Assembly: GCF_030323865.1 (NCBI RefSeq)
Contig: NZ_CP066362.1
Coordinates: 2,108,001 to 2,172,000 of the forward strand
Length of the DNA: 64,000 bases
Source: Pseudarthrobacter defluvii
GTDB taxonomy: Bacteria; Actinomycetota; Actinomycetes; Actinomycetales; Micrococcaceae
Direction: 5' to 3'
Numbering within the stretch: position 1 is the first letter of the stretch; each line of letters begins with the position of its first letter. The position numbers were made by a program, and so were the translations under genes. Shown here piece after piece: positions 57,571 through 64,000 of the stretch. The notes beneath the pieces were generated by a model. It did not search any database. It had not been told where the DNA came from and worked only from the letters and a program-made list of their open reading frames with translations.

Positions 57571-58440
57571 ATGAGAACCTCACCCCGACTCAGCCTGAAC
57601 AACGGCGTGCTGATAGACCAGCTCGGCTTCGGGCTCTACAAGGTGCCGGCAAAAGACGCGGAAGGCCTGGTAGCCACCGCGCTCGCCGCCGGGTACCGGC
57701 ACTTCGACACGGCCGCCATGTATGGCAACGAAACCGGGGTGGCCAGGGGCATCAGTTCCCAGCTGGGCGCCGGGGAAGGCAATGGTGGTTCCGGGGAACT
57801 GTTTCCGCCGCTTGGCCGGGAAGACGTGTTCGTCACGACGAAGGTGTGGAATGACCACCACGGCTACGATGCAACCCTGCGGGCCTTCGACGACTCCATG
57901 GTCAACCTGGGCCTGGACTACGTGGACATGTACCTGATCCACTGGCCCTGTCCGCGCCGCGGCCTGTTCCCCGAAACCTACCGCGCCTTGGAAACCCTGT
58001 ACCGCGAAGGCCGGGTCCGCGCCATTGGCGTCAGCAATTTCCAGCCGGCGCACCTGGACCGCCTGCTGCAAAGCGCTGAAGTGGTCCCCGCCGTCAACCA
58101 GATTGAGCTTCACCCCTGGCTGCAGCAGGAAGAACTGCGCAGCAAGCACGCGGAACTCGGAATCCGCACGGAAGCATGGAGCCCGCTGGGCCGCGGCCAG
58201 GTCCTTGCCGACCCCGTCATCCAGGCCTGCGCCGCCGAGCACCGCAAAACGCCCGCGCAGGTGATCCTCCGCTGGCACATGCAGCTGGGAAATATCGCCA
58301 TTCCCAAGGCCAGCTCCGAAGCGCGGATCCGGGAGAACCTCGACGTCTTCAATTTCGAGCTTTCAGAGCGCGATCTGGTGGCCATCAAGGAGCTGGATCG
58401 CGGGCAGCGGACCGGCTCCCATCCGGACAACGTCAACTAG
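57571..58440 (+). CDS. Aldo/keto reductase
   Basis: 289 residues. AKR barrel with the catalytic tetrad visible in RHFDTAAMYGNE (Asp, Tyr), VTTKVWND (Lys) and LIHWP (His); GVSNFQPAHL and IPKASSEARI bind NADPH. Closest to the 2,5-diketo-gluconate reductase group. It reduces aldehydes or ketones; substrate unknown. First of a three-gene run with tight spacing (7 bases, then a 4-base overlap). Confidence 0.93.
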   Translation: MRTSPRLSLNNGVLIDQLGFGLYKVPAKDAEGLVATALAAGYRHFDTAAMYGNETGVARGISSQLGAGEGNGGSGELFPPLGREDVFVTTKVWNDHHGYDATLRAFDDSMVNLGLDYVDMYLIHWPCPRRGLFPETYRALETLYREGRVRAIGVSNFQPAHLDRLLQSAEVVPAVNQIELHPWLQQEELRSKHAELGIRTEAWSPLGRGQVLADPVIQACAAEHRKTPAQVILRWHMQLGNIAIPKASSEARIRENLDVFNFELSERDLVAIKELDRGQRTGSHPDNVN

Positions 58441-58447
58441 GCCCGGC

Positions 58448-59377
58448 ATGGATACCGTGAACCCGGAAACATCCCCTGCGCCCAAGTACCTGAGTCCCGG
58501 CCTCGCCGCCCGCACGTCCGCCTCCACGGTGATCCTCGACGGCGGAACGGTGGCCTTCTGGACCTACCAGCCCCTCGAAGAGACGCCGGATACCCGGACC
58601 ATCCTGGTGGTCCATGGATTCCGCGGCGACCACCACGGGCTCCTGCGCGTCGCGGACCAGCTCCCGGACATGCGCATCATCATGCCGGACCTGCCCGGCT
58701 TTGGCAGTTCAGACGCCTTTGTCCAGGACGCGCACTCAGTGGAGCGTTACGGGCAGTTCATCACCGATTTCATGGCGTCCCAGGGCCTGGGACCGGACAC
58801 CGTGCTGCTGGGACATTCCTTCGGCTCCATCGTGGCGTCACACTTCGCAGCCAACAACCCGGATGCCGTAAAGCCCCTGATCCTGGTCAACCCCATCGCC
58901 GCCCCGGCGCTGGAAGGACCCAAAGGCGTGATGACCCGGCTGGCCGTGCTCTACTACCGGCTGGCGGCACGCCTCCCCCGGAAGCCGGGCCTGGCGCTTT
59001 TGCGCAATCCGCTGATCGTGCGGGTGATGAGCGAAACCATGGCCAAGACGCGCGACATGGAGCTGCGCGCCTTCATTCATGGCCAGCACCACGCCTATTT
59101 CAGTTCCTTCGCCGACCGGGACAGCCTGCTGGAGTCCTTCACCGCCTCCGTCAGCAACCATGTGGCAGAGGTGGCCGAACGCCTGGAACTTCCCGTGCTG
59201 CTGATCGCCGGCGAAAAAGACGAAATTGCCACCCTTCCCAACCAGCACCGCCTCCTGGCCCTGCTGCCGGACGGGCAGCTGAAGGTGATACCCGGCGTCG
59301 GACACCTGATCCACTACGAAACGCCGGAACCGGCCGCCCGCTACATCCGCAGCTTCCTGAAGGACCACCCCGCGTGA
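58448..59377 (+). CDS. Alpha/beta hydrolase
   Basis: 309 residues. VHGFRGDHHG oxyanion loop, nucleophile GHSFGS, acid in AGEKDEIA and base in GVGHLIHYE, a complete triad. Close to lipase or haloperoxidase-type hydrolases. Substrate unknown. Its stop overlaps the next start (GTGA), so it is coupled to the glycosyltransferase. Confidence 0.9.
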   Translation: MDTVNPETSPAPKYLSPGLAARTSASTVILDGGTVAFWTYQPLEETPDTRTILVVHGFRGDHHGLLRVADQLPDMRIIMPDLPGFGSSDAFVQDAHSVERYGQFITDFMASQGLGPDTVLLGHSFGSIVASHFAANNPDAVKPLILVNPIAAPALEGPKGVMTRLAVLYYRLAARLPRKPGLALLRNPLIVRVMSETMAKTRDMELRAFIHGQHHAYFSSFADRDSLLESFTASVSNHVAEVAERLELPVLLIAGEKDEIATLPNQHRLLALLPDGQLKVIPGVGHLIHYETPEPAARYIRSFLKDHPA

Positions 59378-60453
59378 AGATTGTCATCGATGCACGTTTC
59401 ACCCGCACCGACCACCACGACGGCATCAGCCGCTACGGAGCAAGCCTGATTGCTGCCACGGCGAAGATCGCCGACGTGTCCATGCTGGTCTCCGATGTCC
59501 GGCAACTGGCCCTCCTTCCGGACGTTCCGTACACGCTCATCAGCAGCCCGCTCTCCCCCCGTGAGCTGTTCGTCGCCCGGACGGTCAACGGCATCGGAGC
59601 GGACGTGGTGGTGTGCCCCATGCAGACCATGGGCACGTGGGGCCGCAAGTACGGCCTCATCCTTACGCTGCACGACCTCATCTACTACGAGCACCCCACT
59701 CCCCCGGGCTTCCTGCCCGGACCCGTGCGCCTGCTCTGGCGGCTATACCACAAGGCGTTCTGGCCGCAGCGCCTGCTCCTCAACCGCGCCGATATCGTGG
59801 CCACCATCAGCCGCACCACCGAGGCGCTGATGGCCAAGTACCGGCTGACGCGCCGGCCCGTGCGCATCATCGCCAACGCCCCGCAGCCGGCCCAGGAACC
59901 CCGCAACCCGGACGATGGTACTGACAAGACGATCATCTACATGGGCTCGTTCATGCCGTACAAGAACGTGGACACCATGGTGGCGGGCATGGCCGGCCTG
60001 CCCGGCTACACCCTGCACCTGCTCAGCCGCATAACGCCGCAGCGGCGCGCCGAGCTGGAACAAATCATCCCGCCGGGCGCCTCGGTGGTGTTCCACAACG
60101 GGGTGACGGATGCGGAGTATGACGCCCTGCTGCGGCGGGCCACCGCACTGGTGAGCCTCTCCAGGGCCGAGGGGTATGGGCTTCCCCTGGTCGAGGCCAT
60201 GGCGCTTGGCACCCCGGTGATCGCCAGCGACATTCCGATTTTCCGGGAAGTTGGTGCGGACGCAGCGCTCTACGTGGACCCGGAGTCCCCGAAGCAATTC
60301 GCCGACGCGGTGGCGCGCCTGCAGGATGACGCGCACTGGCAGGACATGTCCCGGCGATCCATTGCGCGGGCAAGCGAATTCAGCTGGGACGAATCGGCAC
60401 GCCAGCTGGTGGACGCGGCCCACGAAGTCATGGCGAAAAGGCGCCGGACCTAA
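59374..60453 (+). CDS. Family 4 glycosyltransferase (GT-B)
   Basis: 359 residues. N-terminal IDARFTRTDHHDGISRYG acceptor side and C-terminal donor side with IIYMGSFMPYKNVD and LPLVEAMALGTPVIASD. It transfers a sugar from a nucleotide donor to a glycan or lipid; acceptor unknown. It ends in a 4-base overlap with the convergent priA. Confidence 0.92.
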   Translation: MKIVIDARFTRTDHHDGISRYGASLIAATAKIADVSMLVSDVRQLALLPDVPYTLISSPLSPRELFVARTVNGIGADVVVCPMQTMGTWGRKYGLILTLHDLIYYEHPTPPGFLPGPVRLLWRLYHKAFWPQRLLLNRADIVATISRTTEALMAKYRLTRRPVRIIANAPQPAQEPRNPDDGTDKTIIYMGSFMPYKNVDTMVAGMAGLPGYTLHLLSRITPQRRAELEQIIPPGASVVFHNGVTDAEYDALLRRATALVSLSRAEGYGLPLVEAMALGTPVIASDIPIFREVGADAALYVDPESPKQFADAVARLQDDAHWQDMSRRSIARASEFSWDESARQLVDAAHEVMAKRRRT

Positions 60454-62534
60454 AGCACGTCGACACCGTCGAGGCGGAGCTGCACCGGGTCGGTGGTCCG
60501 TTTGGCTGCTACGGCTGCCCGGGTGACCCTGAGGACGCGGACGACGGCGGCCGCCTGGCCGTAAGGGAAGAACAGCAGGGTCCGTACGTCTTCGGCTGAG
60601 CGCCTGCCGGAGGGCGGTGCAGTCAGCAGCAGCGGCGCCGGGCCCGCAGTGCGCAGCGTTATGCCGGCGCGTGCGAGGTCGGCTTCCACGGCACCGGTGT
60701 AGTGTTCCACGGCAGCCCGCGGCCCCGTCACGGAAGCAATCCGCACAGCCGGCGGCAGTTGCAGCTCCATCCGGAGGGACAGCTCGCGCTGGGCGTAACC
60801 TGCCGGGTCCCACCGCAGCAGGGCGCCGGTTGCTGCCGCGTCCGAGGCCGTAACCACCACCAGCCCCTTGTCCGGGGCGGGACGGACCAGCGCTGCAGCA
60901 TTGAACCAGCGCCGCACGGTGTCTTCTCCTGCACGGAGGGTTTCGCGGCGGAGCAGGGAATCGCCGTCCAGGAGCAGGGCAGCAGCATAACCGCCCTCTG
61001 CGACAGGTTCGGCGCCGACGGTGGCCACCACCAGCGCCTTGCCCGCCCCCACCCTGGCCTTCACCTGGTCGCCGGAGGACGTGATGACTGTGGTGCCGGG
61101 AAATGCTCGGCCAAGCTCCTCGGCAGTGCGCAGAACCCCGGTGGCGCCCTTGCGCAGCCGCCTGCCCCCACAGTGGGAACACCTCCAGTCCGGTGCCGGG
61201 GTGGAACACCAGCGGCACTGCGGCAGCGCTGATGTTCCACCCAGCGCCAGGGGTCCCTGGCAGTGGGCGCAGCGAGCCGGTGCACGGCACGTTTCGCATA
61301 CCAGCGAGGGCGCATAGCCTGCCCTGGCCACCTGCACCAGCACAGGGCCGCGCTCCAGTCCTTCTTTGGCCGCCTGCCACGCGGCGTGCGGGAGGCGGGC
61401 GAGGGTGGCCAGTGGATCCCGCGCCTGTTCGAAGCTGTCGGCAGTGCTGACGACGCGGGCAACGGTCCTGCGGAGGGTTCCACGCTCGGTTTCGACCGGG
61501 ACGGCCCAGCCGGCTTCCACCAACCGCTGCACTTCGGTGCTGCGGGCATGGCCTGCAAGCAGGCAGGCAGCGCCTTCCTGCTCGGCCCGCAGAAGCAGGA
61601 CCTCCCGGGCATGGGCGTATGGTGCGCGCTGCTCGATGTGAAGATCGTCGCCGTCGTCCCAGCAGGCCACCAGCCCCAGGTCCTGAACAGGCGCGAAGGC
61701 GGCGGACCTTGTGCCGATGGCGATCTTCGCAGTGCCGGCCAAGAGTCGGAGGAAATTGCGGTACCGCGGGGTGGGCCCGTTGTCGGCGGTGAGCCGGGCC
61801 ACCGCCTCGGCCGGGACCAGCCTTTTGAGCGCTTCCTCGAGCCGGTCCAGGTCCCGGTAGTCGGGTACCACCAGCACCGAGCCCCTACCGGAGGTGTAGG
61901 CGGCAGCGGAGGCCTGGGCCAGCAGGTCCGGCCAGCCCGCGGGACCGTACCCCTGCAGGGGGTTGACGACGGCGCGGGGCGATCCCCCGCCAGCCAGGTG
62001 CCGCAGGAACGCAGCACCTGTGCGGTACTCACGCCAGGCGGAAACGGCGGGGGTTCCGGCAGCTTCGGGCGCAGGAAACGCCTCCTTTGCACCCAGCGAG
62101 TCGGGGTAGTCCTTTTCCAGCTTGGCCACCCGCGGGGGCACCGCCAAGCGGAGGACATCGCTGACCGTACCGGCGTAACGGGCAGCAACGGCGGTGGCAA
62201 GGTCCCTGACGGCGGGCGTGAGGACCTGGACCGGGGACACAACCTTCGCCAAGGGAACCAAGGTGTGTCCGGCGTCGGACTCCTCAACCCGCTCAAGGAG
62301 GAATCCGCTGAGGTCCTGGCCATTGAACTTGACCTTCACCCGGGTTCCAGGCTGGGCAGCCTGGTCCAGCGGCTCCGGGACGGCATAGTCGAATGGGCGG
62401 TCCAGGTGAGGCAGGGAGGACTCAACCAGGACCCGTGCCACCGGCAGGCGCCGGGCGAGGGGAACGCCGCCGGGCATTTTGCGTGCGGGAAAACCCTGCA
62501 GCAGGGTGGGCTGGACGGAGCTGTCAGGAACCAC
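60450..62534 (-). CDS. priA: Primosomal protein N' (PriA), ATPase-deficient type
   Basis: 694 residues. The N-terminal 3'-end-binding domain (RPFDYAVPE) and a zinc module with four CxxC pairs (for example CETC, CAHC, CRWC, CSHC; about 410-465) are kept. Where PriA has a Walker A GxTGSGKT there is VVNPLQGYGPAG, and the DEEH box reads WDDGDD. So helicase activity is unlikely, as noted for actinobacterial PriA. GTG start with GGAGG 8 nt upstream. It follows metK, the usual actinobacterial order. Confidence 0.93.
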   Translation of the reverse strand: MVPDSSVQPTLLQGFPARKMPGGVPLARRLPVARVLVESSLPHLDRPFDYAVPEPLDQAAQPGTRVKVKFNGQDLSGFLLERVEESDAGHTLVPLAKVVSPVQVLTPAVRDLATAVAARYAGTVSDVLRLAVPPRVAKLEKDYPDSLGAKEAFPAPEAAGTPAVSAWREYRTGAAFLRHLAGGGSPRAVVNPLQGYGPAGWPDLLAQASAAAYTSGRGSVLVVPDYRDLDRLEEALKRLVPAEAVARLTADNGPTPRYRNFLRLLAGTAKIAIGTRSAAFAPVQDLGLVACWDDGDDLHIEQRAPYAHAREVLLLRAEQEGAACLLAGHARSTEVQRLVEAGWAVPVETERGTLRRTVARVVSTADSFEQARDPLATLARLPHAAWQAAKEGLERGPVLVQVARAGYAPSLVCETCRAPARCAHCQGPLALGGTSALPQCRWCSTPAPDWRCSHCGGRRLRKGATGVLRTAEELGRAFPGTTVITSSGDQVKARVGAGKALVVATVGAEPVAEGGYAAALLLDGDSLLRRETLRAGEDTVRRWFNAAALVRPAPDKGLVVVTASDAAATGALLRWDPAGYAQRELSLRMELQLPPAVRIASVTGPRAAVEHYTGAVEADLARAGITLRTAGPAPLLLTAPPSGRRSAEDVRTLLFFPYGQAAAVVRVLRVTRAAVAAKRTTDPVQLRLDGVDVL

Positions 62535-62594
62535 GACAGTTACCTCCGTTCAGCTACCGGTTCGACACGGACAGCAAAGCACCGGGCACTGACA

Positions 62595-63830
62595 TTAGGC
62601 GTTGAAGTACGCCTTCAGATCGTCAACCCGGTCCAGGCGCTCCCAGGTGAAATCGGGTTCATCCCGGCCGAAGTGGCCGTGGGCGGCTGTCTTGGCATAG
62701 ATGGGCCGCTTCAGGTCCAGGGCGTCGATGATGGCCCGGGGACGGAGGTCGAAGATCTCGGCAATGGCTTCGCTGATCCGGGCCGGATCCACGGTCTCGG
62801 TGCCGAAAGTCTCCACGTAGGTTCCCACCGGCCGCGCCTGTCCGATGGCGTAGGCGATCTGGATTTCGGCGCGCTTCGCCAGGCCTGCGGCCACCACGTT
62901 CTTGGCGACCCAGCGCATGGCATACGCGGCGGAGCGGTCCACCTTGGACGGATCCTTGCCGGAGAAGGCGCCGCCGCCGTGGCGTGCCATGCCGCCGTAG
63001 GTGTCGACGATGATCTTGCGGCCGGTGAGGCCGGCGTCGCCCACGGGGCCGCCGATGACGAACTCACCGGCGGGATTGAGGATGTTGGCGGCGCGGGAAA
63101 TATCCAGGTTGGCGGCAGCGAGGACCGGTTCAATCACGACGGCGGCGAGGTCGGCGCGCAGCTGCTCAAGGCTTGCACCCTCGGCATGCTGGCTGGAAAT
63201 CACCACGGTCTCAACGGATACCGGAACGTCTTTGTCATAGCCCACGGTGACCTGGGTCTTGCCGTCCGGGCGGAGGTAGGCCAGTTGGCCGGTCTTGCGG
63301 ACGTCGGTCAGGCGTTCGGAAAGCCGGTGGGCCAGCCAGATGGGGGTGGGCATGTAGGACGGGGTCTCGTCGCTGGCGTAACCGAACATCAGCCCCTGGT
63401 CGCCGGCGCCCTGGAGGTCGTAGTCGTCCTCCTGGCGGCCCTCGCGGGCCTCGAGGGAGTTGAAGACGCCACCGGCGATGTCGTTTGACTGCTGGCCGAT
63501 GGAAACGGATACGCCGCAGCGGGCGCCGTCGAACCCGTTGGCCGAGGAGTCGTACCCGATGCCCAGGATGGTTTCGCGGACAATCTGCGGGATTTCGACG
63601 TAGGCGTCGGTGGTGACTTCGCCGGCCACATGCACCAGGCCGGTGGTGGCCATGGTCTCCACGGCCACGCGGGACTCGGGGTCGGCGGACAGCAGCGCGT
63701 CGAGGATGGCATCGCTGATCTGGTCGCAGATCTTGTCCGGATGGCCTTCAGTGACCGACTCGGACGTGAAGAGCCGGAGCGCGGAGGGCGTGGCCCCATG
63801 GGTGTGGGGAAGGTGCAGCGGTAAAGTCAC
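62595..63830 (-). CDS. metK: S-adenosylmethionine synthetase
   Basis: 411 residues. [15 protein letters not shown] near the N-terminus and [14 protein letters not shown] (phosphate-binding loop). It makes SAM from methionine and ATP. The GTG start has TAAGGT 6 nt upstream, either a leaderless -10 box or part of an AAGGTAG ribosome site. Priming gene of metK-priA. Confidence 0.98.
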   Translation of the reverse strand: MTLPLHLPHTHGATPSALRLFTSESVTEGHPDKICDQISDAILDALLSADPESRVAVETMATTGLVHVAGEVTTDAYVEIPQIVRETILGIGYDSSANGFDGARCGVSVSIGQQSNDIAGGVFNSLEAREGRQEDDYDLQGAGDQGLMFGYASDETPSYMPTPIWLAHRLSERLTDVRKTGQLAYLRPDGKTQVTVGYDKDVPVSVETVVISSQHAEGASLEQLRADLAAVVIEPVLAAANLDISRAANILNPAGEFVIGGPVGDAGLTGRKIIVDTYGGMARHGGGAFSGKDPSKVDRSAAYAMRWVAKNVVAAGLAKRAEIQIAYAIGQARPVGTYVETFGTETVDPARISEAIAEIFDLRPRAIIDALDLKRPIYAKTAAHGHFGRDEPDFTWERLDRVDDLKAYFNA

Positions 63831-63836
63831 TCAACT

Positions 63837-63842
63837 ACCTTA
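63837..63842 (-). promoter_or_regulatory. Possible -10 box of metK
   Basis: On the minus strand TAAGGT ends 6 nt before the GTG, the same hexamer and spacing as at the leuS leader. It could instead be a Shine-Dalgarno sequence. A CTCCC-GTCA-GGGAG hairpin lies just upstream (63859-63872). Confidence 0.35.
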
Positions 63843-63958
63843 CTGGTTGGTGTTGGTACTCCCGTCAGGGAGAAGTCGATAGATGTCCCTGTGCTAAGCG
63901 AACGTGGCCAGGAACACTCGGGCCAAGGGCGAAACACGTTCAGTTTGAGGCAATGTGG

Positions 63959-63974
63959 TTCAGTTCGAAACTGA
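63959..63974. repeat. Inverted repeat upstream of metK
   Basis: TCAGTT-CGA-AACTGA (63960-63974) is a perfect palindrome. Its left half recurs as TTCAGTTTGA at 63940-63949. Possibly a regulator site or the tail of a leader structure of the gene beyond the window. Confidence 0.45.
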
Positions 63975-64000
63975 TGCGGCTGATGATGGCTTCCGAAACC

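Noticed and set aside
61263..63488. 741-codon plus-strand frame opposite priA and metK
   Set aside because: It crosses two well-supported genes antisense, and its Gly/Val/Arg/His-rich composition is that of a shadow frame.
63831..64000. SAM riboswitch before metK
   Set aside because: I could not build any known SAM riboswitch core from the visible sequence; kept only as an unexplained structured region.

Overview
The window reads as an ordinary chromosomal segment of a high-GC Gram-positive bacterium of the Micrococcaceae, most like Arthrobacter or Pseudarthrobacter. The reasons are the strongly GC-biased codon use, frequent GTG and TTG starts, an actinobacterial bcc-aa3 respiratory set (di-haem QcrC, three-helix Rieske QcrA, long QcrB, CtaF), actinobacterial families (DUF3043, DUF3097, DUF3054, DUF4193), a PriA without a P-loop, and many apparently leaderless promoters. 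I see no insertion sequence, prophage, CRISPR array, rRNA or tRNA.

Layout. 1-4.5 kb: the tail of an unknown gene, then a three-gene overlapping operon: a fused polysaccharide deacetylase/glycosyltransferase, a GH18-like lipoprotein and a small secreted barrel-type protein. It looks like a chitosan- or PNAG-like surface polysaccharide system. 4.5-6.4 kb: DUF3054, a stand-alone Lrp RAM domain and trpD. 6.5-15.3 kb: ctaE-qcrCAB on the plus strand and ctaCDF on the minus strand, separated by a GntR/HutC regulator and ptsH (HPr) with a DasR-like operator between them. 15.5-26 kb: erpA, an M20 dipeptidase, DUF3043, pyrD, a lipase-like hydrolase, uppS-recO, leuA with a leucine-rich leader peptide, and an M13 metallopeptidase. 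26-37.5 kb: an LCP cell-wall ligase, then the hrcA-dnaJ-rsmE and phoH-ybeY-corC-era clusters, split by an oppositely oriented GerMN/Gmad2 lipoprotein; a CIRCE element sits before hrcA. DUF3097 and DUF4870 follow. 37.5-49 kb: hemW, lepA, a lone PemK-like protein, rpsT, comEA-comEC-holA, a two-repeat lipoprotein, DUF805, DUF4193 and degV. 49-57.5 kb: leuS with its own leader-peptide attenuator, a nested palindromic element, and the glpD-glpF-glpK glycerol operon with a divergent SorC-type regulator. 57.5-64 kb: an aldo/keto reductase, hydrolase and glycosyltransferase operon, then metK-priA.

Most notable regulation. leuA and leuS each have a tiny upstream gene that encodes a leucine-run peptide (MRA then LLLL; MRAI then LLL). 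Each appears to be transcribed leaderless from a TANNNT box 6 nt upstream. The leuS one is followed by a terminator hairpin with a T-run before the leuS start. This suggests that leucine synthesis and leucyl-tRNA charging are controlled by the same ribosome-mediated attenuation logic. Twelve starts in the window have a TANNNT-like hexamer ending exactly 6-7 nt upstream, a strong pattern of leaderless transcription.
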